DNA of 32,022 bases from Planctomycetota bacterium (GTDB lineage: Bacteria > Planctomycetota > Phycisphaerae > UBA1845 > Fen-1342): positions 1 to 32,022 of the forward strand of contig JAHJAR010000280.1 in the NCBI GenBank assembly GCA_018814045.1, given 5' to 3'. The position numbers and the translations under genes were made by a program. The notes beneath the pieces are model-generated. The model did not search any database. It was not told the origin of the DNA and worked only from the letters and a program-made list of their open reading frames with translations. How positions within the stretch are numbered: position 1 is the first letter of the stretch; each line of letters opens with the position of its first letter. Positions 1-7,388 of the stretch are shown here, in pieces.

Positions 1-138
1 GAGGGCTTTCGCTTTGTCCCGCGCGTCGGAGCGCGTCGCCGTGCTGCGCATAGCGAGTATATACGCGCGTGCGCGCTCCCGGCGCAAGGGCTAAATCGCA
101 GAAAAATCAGAAAATCTTGCAGACGGGTGAAGTGTTAC
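1..138 (-). mobile_element. IS66-like element, 5' terminal fragment running off the left edge
   Basis: Positions 1-138 align without gaps to 19651-19788 (constant offset 19650). The match is near-perfect over 41-92 and 109-131, and weaker towards position 1. Read on the minus strand the element begins GTAA (138-135), as IS66-family termini do, followed by a leader and a short reading frame starting with ATG at 51-49 (MRSTATRSDARDK). The frame continues beyond the window and corresponds to the start of the transposase remnant near 19.7 kb. Whether this copy is intact cannot be seen. The family assignment rests on the better-preserved second copy. Confidence 0.65.
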
Positions 139-242
139 GATTGCACTAAAGTGTCGAACGGATGCGATATGAGACGAGTGCCATTCGCCGGTGGCCAGGT
201 TGGCCCCGGCACTCTGTCTCTCTGAGCGAGGAATGAGCGTCG

Positions 243-785
243 ATGAGCGAGCCCCTCGATGATCCCGTCGTCCAACGTGCTCGCGCCCTGAGCGAGTCCG
301 CCCACGTCGCCCAGAAACGTGACAGCGGAGAGCCATATGCGATGCATCCGGCGGCCGTCGCCCGTCTGCTTGTCGGTTACGGGGTGGCCGACGCAGCCGT
401 GCTGGCAGCGGCCTATCTGCACGATGTGCTGGAGGACACCGATATCGACGAGAACACCTTGCACGCCGAATTTGGGGATGAGATCACTGGGCTGGTCAAG
501 GAGTTGACGAACGTCGGCCCGCCCGCCCGAAGGTTCGCGGAGAAACAGTTGGTTTTACTTGAACACGCGCGCAAGATGTCACCGCGCGCCAAGCGAATCA
601 AACTGGCGGATCGCTTGCACAACTTGACTGAGATGAAGGTCTGGCCCGCATGGAAGCAGAAGCGCTATGCAAACGCAGCGCTTGAACTGCTTGACGCCCT
701 GCGCCCGTGGCCCGATGAGAAGTTGGCCGATGATGTTCGCAAGGCTGCCGTTGGCTACCTGGAACGCCGCGACAAGGGCTGGTAG
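243..785 (+). CDS. Small HD-domain hydrolase, SpoT/MESH1-like
   Basis: This 180-residue protein carries the HD hydrolase signature of the RelA/SpoT hydrolase domain. In order, it has the substrate/metal-site start QKRDSGEPYAMHP (about residues 24-36), the metal-binding YLHDVLEDTD motif (about 58-67), and KLADRLHNLTEMK (about 120-132). There is no synthetase or ACT/TGS region, so it matches stand-alone small alarmone hydrolases in size. These cleave the 3'-pyrophosphate of (p)ppGpp; other nucleotide substrates are possible in this superfamily. The start at 243 is supported by GAGGAA at 228-233, nine bases upstream. It stands alone, 104 bases from the end of an IS66-like element. The HD fold is certain; alarmone specificity is inferred from motif order. 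Confidence 0.85.
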   Translation: MSEPLDDPVVQRARALSESAHVAQKRDSGEPYAMHPAAVARLLVGYGVADAAVLAAAYLHDVLEDTDIDENTLHAEFGDEITGLVKELTNVGPPARRFAEKQLVLLEHARKMSPRAKRIKLADRLHNLTEMKVWPAWKQKRYANAALELLDALRPWPDEKLADDVRKAAVGYLERRDKGW

Positions 786-923
786 GACCGCTACAACCGT
801 CGCGCTGGTCGTGCCGGTCTCAGAACTACGAAGGAGCGTTTCGAACTGAACAGGGAATGGTGGGCTGACGCACCATTCAGATGTGGGCCTCGAATTGGCG
901 CGTCCGGGCCGCGCCCTACGATT

Positions 924-958
924 GGCTGAAAGCTGAGGGCTGATGGCTGATAGCCGAA
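924..958. repeat. Five tandem 7-bp units, GGCTGAT-like
   Basis: Five consecutive heptamers are read directly: GGCTGAA, AGCTGAG, GGCTGAT, GGCTGAT, AGCCGAA. The array is non-coding, lies beside the dnaN-like remnant, and has no partner elsewhere that I noticed. Confidence 0.6.
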
Positions 959-965
959 CCCCGAG

Positions 966-1088
966 CCCTGCTCGTTGGATTCGAGCAGGATGCCGTTAAT
1001 GGCGTACCGGCTGGGCTCTTTCGCTACGGCATGGCTCGTCACTTTCACCACGTGGACCAACTCTGCGGCGTCGGCCTCGATCGAGTCG
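966..1088 (-). pseudogene. dnaN (sliding clamp) fragment
   Basis: In the minus frame that also passes through the anti-sigma stop codon, about 35 residues read like an internal piece of the DNA polymerase III beta clamp. The core is AVAKEPSRYAINGILLE, matching the family segment in which a short helix is followed by an RY(A)xNGxLxE strand. There is no start codon at the right place, and the match dissolves into the tandem repeat after ILLESNEQG. A complete dnaN is around 370 residues, so this is at most a tenth of the gene. It is probably a relic of rearrangement. A chance resemblance is possible because the match is short. Confidence 0.42.
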
Positions 1089-1090
1089 CC

Positions 1091-1939
1091 TCAGAAGCTG
1101 ATCCTGATGCCCCCGAGCGCCGCCCCCAGCTCCGGCTCACCCAGCGTGCTCACCACGCACACGCACACGTTGTCGCTCATCATGTGCATCAGATGCAGTT
1201 TGCCGACCTGCACGCCTTGGCCGTGGTGGTCACCTACCGAGCACGCCACGCACTCGTAGTTACCGTAGTCCTTCTCGACGTCAGGCGGGCACTGGAGCAA
1301 CAAAAGGTGACCGCCGCTCGGCGTCGTGTAATGGAACGCCAAGGCCTGATGATGGCCACCCATGTTGAGCAGGTAGCGGGATTCGAGGCGCAGGTCCCCT
1401 GGTAGTTGGTCGGCGGCATGGATGCGGACCTTCATCCGCTTGGCGGCATCGTCCGGGGAGATCCTCTCACCCCCGTATGCCTGCATGAGGGCGCGAATAC
1501 CGGCGGCGATATCGCCATCGGCTTGCTCGAGAAGCGGACGGAAGTCGATTTGCGCCGCCATCGCCCGCGATTCCCAAGGAGCGTTGAACGCCAGCCAGCC
1601 GAGGCCTATGGCCAGGACAACAACTGCCGCCGCAGCCAGGGGTCGCCGGGCAAGCTGGTAGATCCAGAGGCGGTGCGTCGCGGGCTCAGCTGACGGCGTG
1701 GACAGCGGTGGTGCCTCGTCCAGCCGCCGCTCGATCGCGTCCCAGAGGTCTGTCGGCAGCTTCGCTTCAGGCGGCTTGGCGAGTGCGGCAGCTATCAATC
1801 GCAGCGATTCGCACTCGCTACGACAGTCCGGGCAATCGTCAAGATGCCTCCCGACGGTCGGGCGCAGCTCGATCGGCAACTCGCCATCGAGCCATTCGCC
1901 CAATCGAGGTTTGACCTCATCGCAACTCATCGTCTTCAC
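1091..1939 (-). CDS. Zinc-finger anti-sigma factor (ZAS type), membrane-anchored
   Basis: This 282-residue protein starts with GTG at 1939, directly abutting the TGA of the sigma gene upstream (TGAGTG), so the two are translationally coupled. The N-terminus has the anti-sigma zinc motif H-x3-C-x2-C (RHLDDCPDC, about residues 31-38) in a zf-HC2-like domain that binds the ECF sigma factor. A single membrane segment (AAAAVVVLAIGLGWLAF, about 100-116) follows. The remaining 160 residues form an extracytoplasmic domain with several cysteines (CPPD, YECVACSVG, NVCVCVVST) that could bind metal or sense redox state. The protein likely holds the sigma factor inactive at the membrane until the outer domain senses a signal. 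The sensed signal is unknown. Confidence 0.88.
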   Translation of the reverse strand: MKTMSCDEVKPRLGEWLDGELPIELRPTVGRHLDDCPDCRSECESLRLIAAALAKPPEAKLPTDLWDAIERRLDEAPPLSTPSAEPATHRLWIYQLARRPLAAAAVVVLAIGLGWLAFNAPWESRAMAAQIDFRPLLEQADGDIAAGIRALMQAYGGERISPDDAAKRMKVRIHAADQLPGDLRLESRYLLNMGGHHQALAFHYTTPSGGHLLLLQCPPDVEKDYGNYECVACSVGDHHGQGVQVGKLHLMHMMSDNVCVCVVSTLGEPELGAALGGIRISF

Positions 1940-2560
1940 TCATCCGGCGGTGACCTTCCCCCCGTTGCCGGGGCCGGTCGTTCCACCTGTTGGATGCTGT
2001 TGATGGGCCGTTTCTTCCTCCGGAAGCGCCGATTCATCGGCCAAGATGGCCCGCAGTTCGGCCCGGGCCCGGTTCATTCGCGATGCGACGGTCCCCGGCG
2101 CAATCTCCAGGACTTCCGCTATCTCGTCGTAACTCAAGCCTTCCTGGTACTTTAGAACCAGGATCACACGGTGGGGTTCCGATAGCCGCGCCAGCGCACC
2201 CTCGACGTCCGGGCCATCGGAAGCCGGACAGGTGTCACCCGCCCGCGCGCTCTGCTCAGCCAACACGCGAAGGTGTCGCTGCTCGGTGCCTCTTCTCCGA
2301 AAGAGCTGCAGCGCCTCATTGGTGGCAATGCGGTACAGCCAGGTGCCGACGTCTGAGCGTCCATCGAACGCGGAGATGCGCTGAAAGGCCCGGATAAACG
2401 TCTCCTGCGTGAGATCGAACGCATCATGCGGGTTTCCGGCTACCCGCAGCGTCAGCCGGTATATCCGCTCGCCGTACCGCTCGTACAACTCGTGTTGTGC
2501 GTCACGATCGCATCGTCGGCAGGCATCAATGAGTTCGGCCTGTTCCATTGCAGCGATCAT
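1940..2560 (-). CDS. ECF RNA polymerase sigma factor (RpoE-like)
   Basis: This 206-residue protein has the two-domain ECF layout. Region 2 contains DLTQETFIRAFQRI and the promoter-melting stretch GTWLYRIATNEALQLFRRRG. Region 4 contains LSYDEIAEVLEIAPGTVASR, a helix-turn-helix for -35 recognition, followed by MNRARAELR. A Pro/Gly/Glu-rich tail of about 30 residues follows and may be flexible. The gene is first in a two-gene operon with its anti-sigma factor, which begins at the base after the stop. ECF genes are usually autoregulated, but I could not identify a matching bipartite promoter in the short upstream stretch. The start at 2560 (MIAAMEQAE) could also be the Met four codons later. Confidence 0.92.
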   Translation of the reverse strand: MIAAMEQAELIDACRRCDRDAQHELYERYGERIYRLTLRVAGNPHDAFDLTQETFIRAFQRISAFDGRSDVGTWLYRIATNEALQLFRRRGTEQRHLRVLAEQSARAGDTCPASDGPDVEGALARLSEPHRVILVLKYQEGLSYDEIAEVLEIAPGTVASRMNRARAELRAILADESALPEEETAHQQHPTGGTTGPGNGGKVTAG

Positions 2561-2639
2561 ATGCCCAGTACGCCCCGGCGGAAGGCCACGCCACTGAGAA
2601 TCCCCCCGCCGGCCGGCTTTAGGAGAGTCGCGCTGGGAC

Positions 2640-3510
2640 CCCGTCCGCTTTGGGCCCGGACCCGGTCAAGCCGAGCTGTACGCCGGGGGTTTCCGCTCGT
2701 TGCGCCTGTCGGCGCACCCGCGTGCGCGGGCTTGGCAGTCTTCCAGGGGATCGATGTTCCGAGGGCCGGGATGATCGTGTGCGCCTGGCTCGCACCAGGC
2801 GGGGTTCTCTACGCGCCCTTGTTGGCGCGACGGGCGAGAACGATGGACGCATACTCCCAGGCGCTCGAGGCCGAGCTGGTGCGTCTGCGGGGCCGCGGCC
2901 CATTGGTGCTGGTCCCGATCGCGAACCCCTACAACCCGGTTGCGATGGTCGGAGTGGCAACCGCTTTGGCCACCCCCAGGGTCGGGCGGGTGATCCTGTT
3001 CTCAATCGTGCCGCCGCCGCGAGACTGACAGTCGGAGGAGACGCCTCCCGCACTCGATGCCTCCCGGGCTGTGATCCGGGGGGCCCCTGATGGGGTCGTT
3101 CGCGCGGGCCTGGGCCCCGAGGCACTGACCACGGTCGCCACGGACGGGTGAAACGAAATCGCCCGGGTCGTCCGGTGCGATCGGTGTGAGAGCCTGCTGC
3201 TGGGGTTGAGCAGCCTGACCGAGCCAAGTCTTGAAGGCCGACTCGAACGTTGCTCGGGCAAGCGCCATGCGATGTAGCCCGCCTCCGGGCGCCCCCCGGC
3301 TGGCTTCTGCGCAACGTCCGAAGGGTCGTCATCCCCGCCGGGCGGGCGCGGTGGCGCGATATGCCGCGGATGCCGACCTCGTCGTGCTCGGGCTAGGGCG
3401 GATCGGTCAGCGACAAGAGGCCTTCGGCGACCTGGCCGGCCCTCCGCGTGGCTCGGGAAACCAGCTGCGGGATCATCATGATCAGCCGGCGTGGACAGCC
3501 TACGACTAAT
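2640..3510 (+). pseudogene. Decayed amino-acid-permease C-terminus with universal stress protein domain
   Basis: One frame from about 2690 encodes a membrane helix and linker (GMIVCAWLAPGGVLYAPLLA, then ARRARTMDAY). It is followed by a UspA-type strand/helix (GPLVLVPIANPYNPVAMVG) as in permeases fused to universal stress domains. The same frame stays recognisable through three stops: TGA 3026-3028, TGA 3149-3151 and TAG 3275-3277 (for example RCESLLLGLSSLTEPSLEG between the last two). The match then hops frame: APPGWLLRNVRRVVIPAG near 3290, DADLVVLGLGR near 3370 and ALRVARETSCGIIMISRRG near 3440-3500. The N-terminal transporter helices are absent. With at least three stops and several frameshifts, it cannot make a functional protein. 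Confidence 0.72.
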
Positions 3511-3631
3511 GGGCCGCAAACAGCACCTCCAGCCAGCGTGATCCGAACGCCGCGCTGCACCGGGTCACGTTGGCATGCGCGGCCGGGTCCGGCGGCCGAG
3601 AAAAAAAAACTCCGACTTACCAGACTTTCCG

Positions 3632-3659
3632 TTGATTTTTCGGAAGCATGAGCTATTCA
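3632..3659 (+). promoter_or_regulatory. Possible sigma70-like promoter for the kamA cluster
   Basis: TTGATT (3632-3637) and TATTCA (3654-3659) are separated by 16 bases, about 95 bases upstream of the preferred kamA start. This is the only AT-rich island here, following a run of nine or more A at about 3601-3609. The match is weak and rests on spacing alone. Confidence 0.28.
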
Positions 3660-3752
3660 TTACGCCATGTGTCGCGGAACGGCTGACGCATGCGTGACGC
3701 CGCGCGGCGTCTCGTCAGACGAACCGATTCGGCCCCGAGGGCCAAAGGTAAA

Positions 3753-5054
3753 ATGGAAGCGGGTTTGCTGGGCTCCGACACGGAGCCCGACGGTGCCCTT
3801 CCCCGTCACGTCGTCCTGCCTGTCCTGGATCAACGGCATCTTATCGAAGAGCGTAGACCGAGGTATCGCGTTAATGAGCACGCCGACATCAATCGTGAAT
3901 CGCGATCCAGCGTCACGGGCAGCACGCGCAGTGAGTCCTTCCGCAGAGCGTATTTCCCGGAGGCGCGCCGCAGCGAGTGGAACGACTGGGGCTGGCAACT
4001 GCGAAATCGACTGCGCGATCTGCAGCGGCTCGGCCGCGCGTTGCGCCTGTCCTTCGATGAGGAAACGGCCATCCGGCGCCTCGGCGGGCATTTGCCCGTC
4101 GGCATCACCCCGTACTACGCCTCCCTGATCGATTCCGAAGACTGCCGCGATCCTATCCGCCGAATGATGATCCCGACGACGGCGGAGTTCGTGCGCGCTG
4201 CGGGCGAGGCGGACGACCCGCTTTCGGAAGACACGCACATGCCAGTGCCGGGGCTGGTGCATCGCTATCCGGATCGCGTGCTCTTCCTGGTGACCAACTT
4301 CTGCGCCACGTATTGCCGCTACTGCACGCGGGCGCGCATGGTGGGCCAGACCGGTGAGTACCATTTCAACGAGGCCCAGTACAAACGCGCGCTGGACTAC
4401 ATCGCCGCGCATGATGAGATTCGTGATGTGCTGCTCTCCGGCGGCGATCCCCTGACGATGATGGACGAGCGATTGGACCGGCTCCTGGGGCAACTGCAGG
4501 CGATTCCGCACGTGGAGATCGTGCGCATCGGGACCAAGATCCCGGCGGTGCTGCCGCAGCGCATCACGCCCGGCCTGACGCGCATGCTGCGCCGCCATCA
4601 CCCGTTGTGGATGAGCATCCACTTCATGCACCCGACCGAACTGACCCCGGAGGTGGCCGCGGCCTGTGGTCGTTTGGCCGACGCGGGGATTCCGTTGGGC
4701 AGCCAGACGGTGCTGACGCGCGGTGTGAACGACGACGTGGAGACGATGAAGCGGCTGATGCGGGGGCTGCTGCGGATCCGAGTGCGACCGTACTACCTCT
4801 ACCAGTGCGACCCGATCTCAGGCTCAGCGCATCTGCGCACGTCGGTGCAGCGCGGCATGGAGATCATCAACGGTTTGCGCGGCCATACGACCGGGTACGC
4901 CTGTCCCATGTACGTGATCGACGCGCCAGGCGGCGGCGGCAAGATCGCGCTGTGGCCCAACAGCGTTGTCGGAAGAGCGGGTGATGACCTGCTGCTGCGC
5001 AACTACGAGGGCGAAATCTTCCGCTACCCCGATCCGCTCGAACGGGGGGGCTGA
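3753..5054 (+). CDS. kamA: Lysine 2,3-aminomutase family radical SAM enzyme
   Basis: This is a PLP- and SAM-dependent [4Fe-4S] enzyme that moves the alpha-amino group of L-lysine to make beta-lysine. The ATG at 3753 has AAAGG four bases upstream and gives 433 residues; a start at 3690 would add 21. Visible features are the family opening EWNDWGWQLRNRL, the cluster motif C-x3-C-x2-C (C184, C188, C191), substrate aspartates equivalent to clostridial D293 and D330 (D353 in YQCD, D390), and the PLP lysine in DAPGGGGK (K397). From memory of the clostridial enzyme, an intersubunit zinc is held by C268 and three C-terminal cysteines. Here position 268 is Asp (D328, GVNDD) and the Cys-rich tail is missing. 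Four biosynthetic-looking genes follow on the same strand. Substrate preference for lysine over a related amino acid is inferred. Confidence 0.92.
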   Translation: MEAGLLGSDTEPDGALPRHVVLPVLDQRHLIEERRPRYRVNEHADINRESRSSVTGSTRSESFRRAYFPEARRSEWNDWGWQLRNRLRDLQRLGRALRLSFDEETAIRRLGGHLPVGITPYYASLIDSEDCRDPIRRMMIPTTAEFVRAAGEADDPLSEDTHMPVPGLVHRYPDRVLFLVTNFCATYCRYCTRARMVGQTGEYHFNEAQYKRALDYIAAHDEIRDVLLSGGDPLTMMDERLDRLLGQLQAIPHVEIVRIGTKIPAVLPQRITPGLTRMLRRHHPLWMSIHFMHPTELTPEVAAACGRLADAGIPLGSQTVLTRGVNDDVETMKRLMRGLLRIRVRPYYLYQCDPISGSAHLRTSVQRGMEIINGLRGHTTGYACPMYVIDAPGGGGKIALWPNSVVGRAGDDLLLRNYEGEIFRYPDPLERGG

Positions 5055-5317
5055 GGCGTGGATCGAGAATCAGCAGGCGGCTGCACCCCGCGCACGGCGG
5101 TCCGGGTAGTGCCGGCGGTCGGTCCCGGGAAAGGCCGGTCAGCGAGGGTGTCAGAACACGCACCGCGGCGATCACCAGTGAGCAGGAGTCCTGGGAGTCT
5201 GCCTCCCACGATCTCCCGGGCAGATGATCTTCCAGATGCGGAACACGCGGCTGGCGGATGCCGTCTGCCGGCACAGGACGCGCTCTGCCAGACTGCCGAC
5301 GGAGGAGGAGCCCAGGG
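5055..5317 (+). other. 263-base leader between kamA and the ATP-grasp genes
   Basis: No convincing gene is present. A short frame from GTG 5058 is low-complexity and unlike any family. A small hairpin (TGGGAG, loop TCTGC, CTCCCA, near 5190-5215) has no T-tract, so it is not a clear terminator. The downstream genes may be co-transcribed with kamA or start from a promoter here that I cannot identify. Confidence 0.4.
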
Positions 5318-6364
5318 ATGTTGATCGGGTTGACGTACGACCTGCGGGCTGATTACCTCGCGGCCGGCTTCGGCGAAGAGGAAACCGCTGAGTTTGACCG
5401 GCCCGATACGATTGACTCAATCGAGGCCGCGCTACAACAACTGGGGCACCAAACCGAGCGAATCGGACATGCGCTCGCCCTGGCCGGCCGACTGGCACGC
5501 GGCGAGCGCTGGGACCTCGTCTTCAACATCGCCGAGGGGCTCACCGGCGTATCACGCGAAGCGCAGGTACCTGCGATGCTGGAAGCCTTCCAGATCCCGT
5601 GCACCTTCTCCGACCCGCTGGTGTCGGCGCTGACGCTCGACAAAGCGACGACCAAACGCGTGCTGCGCGACCTGGGGTTGCCAACCGCCCCGTTTGTCGT
5701 CATCGAGTCTACGGGCGAACTCACCCATTTCGACATGGCATTTCCAGTGTTCGTCAAACCACTGGCCGAGGGCACGGCAAAAGGAATCGACGGTCGTTCG
5801 CGGGTGGACTCGGCGGGGCAGTTGAAGGTGGTTGTGGAGCGCGTGCTCGACGAATTTCGCCAGCCGGCTCTGGTTGAAGCGTACCTGCCGGGCCGCGAGT
5901 TCACCGTCGGGATCACCGGCACGGGCCCGCGGGCGGAGGCTGTGGCCACGCTCGAAATCGTGCTCTTACCCGAGGCGGAGCCGCACTCCTACACCTATGT
6001 CAACAAGGAGCGCTGCGAGGAGCTGTGCCAATTCCCGCGCGCTCCCCAGGATTGGGCAGCGCCGGCCGAGGAACTGGCGCTGGCCGCGTGGCGGGGACTG
6101 GGGTGCCGTGACGCAGGGCGCGTCGACCTGCGCGCGGACGCAAACGGCAAGCTGCAGCTCCTCGAAATCAACCCGTTGCCGGGCCTGCATCCATCCCACT
6201 CCGACCTGCCCATGCTCTGCACGGCCGTCGGCATGCCGTACCTGGAACTGATCAGACGAATCGTCGCCTCGGCGGAAGCTCGCGTCCGCGCGCCCGACCC
6301 GCGGCTTGGCGCGCTTGGGCGCGGGAGTTCCGCATCAGAGCAACCGGTAGCCGTGCACTCGTGA
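5318..6364 (+). CDS. ATP-grasp ligase, D-Ala-D-Ala ligase-like (first copy)
   Basis: This 348-residue ATP-grasp protein starts at ATG 5318 with a strong ribosome binding site, GGAGGAGGAG at 5301-5310. ATP-grasp enzymes activate a carboxylate as acyl phosphate and join it to an amine. Visible features are a Rossmann-like N-terminus (MLIGLTYDLRADYL), the DLVFNIAEG motif typical of Ddl relatives, LTLDKATTKRVLRDLGLPTAP, an ATP-binding VKPLAEGTAKGI, the central YLPGREFTVGI, and the metal/phosphate site LLEINPLPGLHP near the end. It differs from housekeeping Ddl, and its GTGA overlap with a second such gene argues for a dedicated pathway rather than peptidoglycan. Substrates are unknown; beta-lysine made by the upstream aminomutase is a plausible one. 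Confidence 0.88.
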   Translation: MLIGLTYDLRADYLAAGFGEEETAEFDRPDTIDSIEAALQQLGHQTERIGHALALAGRLARGERWDLVFNIAEGLTGVSREAQVPAMLEAFQIPCTFSDPLVSALTLDKATTKRVLRDLGLPTAPFVVIESTGELTHFDMAFPVFVKPLAEGTAKGIDGRSRVDSAGQLKVVVERVLDEFRQPALVEAYLPGREFTVGITGTGPRAEAVATLEIVLLPEAEPHSYTYVNKERCEELCQFPRAPQDWAAPAEELALAAWRGLGCRDAGRVDLRADANGKLQLLEINPLPGLHPSHSDLPMLCTAVGMPYLELIRRIVASAEARVRAPDPRLGALGRGSSASEQPVAVHS

Positions 6365-7380
6365 TCGAGGTCGGCATGCATGCCGTTGTGGTACACGACG
6401 ATTTGCCGGCAAACGCCCGCGCGGACGAAGTCGACGTGTTTGCGCAGGCCAGCGAAGTCGAAGCCGCACTCTCTACGCTGGGATACAGGACGTCTCGATT
6501 GCCGTTCTCGCTGGACCTGGGGGCCGTGCGTACCGAGTTGAACGCCCGTGAGCCCGATCTGGTGTTCAACCTCGTCGAGGCCGTCGCCGGGCAGAATCGA
6601 CTGCTGCATCTGGCGCCGGCGCTGCTCGACACGCTGCGAATCCCGTACACCGGGACCCCGACCGAAGCTATGTTTCTGACCACTCACAAACTGCTGGCCA
6701 AACGCCTGCTCAGGTTGCAGGGCCTGCCGACGCCCGATTGGGTTGAGACCGGCGCCGGCGATTGCTCCGGCACCCTGCGTCCCGGGCAATATGTCATCAA
6801 ACCCGTCTCTGAGGACGCATCGGTAGGCCTCGAAGACGACGCCGTTGCCGAGGTTGCCGAGCGCGAGGAGCTCGAGCAAGTCATGCGGGCACGTGTCGAC
6901 TCCCTCGGTCTCGAAGTGTTCGCTGAGCATTACATCGAGGGACGCGAGTTCAACGTCTCCGTGCTTGCCGGGCCGGACGGGCCGGAGGTGTTGCCCATCG
7001 CAGAAATTCACTTCCTGGACTACGCCCCTGGGCGGCCGCGGCTGGTCGGCTACCGCGCCAAATGGGACATGGCATCGTTCGAATACTCTCATACGCCGCG
7101 AAGCTTCGAATTCCCCGCGCGGGATGCGGGGCTGCTGGATGAGCTCCGGCGCCTGGCACGCGCGAGCTGGTCGCTGTTCGGTGTGCGGGGATATGGGCGG
7201 GTGGACTTTCGCGTGGACGCGAAGGGTCACCCCTGGATCCTGGAAGTCAATGCCAATCCCTGTCTTTCGCCGGATGCGGGTTTTGCCGCCGCCGCCGGCC
7301 AGGCAGGGCTGAACGGTGTAGACGTGGTGCGGCGCATCGTTTCGGATGCACTCCAGACCCCGACGCGTCACAGAAAGTAG
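6361..7380 (+). CDS. ATP-grasp ligase, D-Ala-D-Ala ligase-like (second copy)
   Basis: This 339-residue ATP-grasp enzyme starts with GTG at 6361, overlapping the stop of its neighbour by four bases (GTGA), so translation is coupled. It has DLVFNLVEAVAGQ, the family entry motif LTTHKLLAKRLLRLQGLPTPDW, the ATP-binding YVIKPVSEDASVGL, the loop YIEGREFNVSVL, and the catalytic C-terminal ILEVNANPCLSPDAGF. The two tandem proteins are clearly diverged from each other in the substrate-binding middle, so they probably act on different acceptors or in successive steps. As a pair they resemble the ligase pairs of small-peptide or compatible-solute pathways more than the single Ddl of wall synthesis. Its product is not known. 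Confidence 0.88.
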   Translation: MIEVGMHAVVVHDDLPANARADEVDVFAQASEVEAALSTLGYRTSRLPFSLDLGAVRTELNAREPDLVFNLVEAVAGQNRLLHLAPALLDTLRIPYTGTPTEAMFLTTHKLLAKRLLRLQGLPTPDWVETGAGDCSGTLRPGQYVIKPVSEDASVGLEDDAVAEVAEREELEQVMRARVDSLGLEVFAEHYIEGREFNVSVLAGPDGPEVLPIAEIHFLDYAPGRPRLVGYRAKWDMASFEYSHTPRSFEFPARDAGLLDELRRLARASWSLFGVRGYGRVDFRVDAKGHPWILEVNANPCLSPDAGFAAAAGQAGLNGVDVVRRIVSDALQTPTRHRK

Positions 7381-7388
7381 CAGGCCAA

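Larger units (their letters stand above)
786..1090. other. Intergenic stretch with a 7-bp tandem repeat and a dnaN-like remnant
   Basis: This 305-base interval between two convergent genes holds no intact gene. It contains a heptamer repeat at 924-958 and a sliding-clamp-like coding remnant on the minus strand at about 966-1088, both listed separately. No clear rho-independent terminator was seen. Confidence 0.6.

Noticed and set aside
3753..5054. Interpretation of KamA as EpmB, the EF-P lysine modification enzyme
   Set aside because: No efp or epmA neighbour is present, and the long linkage to ligases and acetyltransferases points elsewhere; sequence search would settle it.
5058..5324. Small gene between kamA and the first ligase
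   Set aside because: The frame overlaps the well-supported ATG at 5318 and its ribosome binding site, and is compositionally like non-coding DNA.
5995..7371. Long minus-strand open frame (458 codons) opposite the ATP-grasp genes
   Set aside because: It is antisense to two well-supported genes, has no recognisable motif, and is typical of shadow frames in GC-rich DNA.
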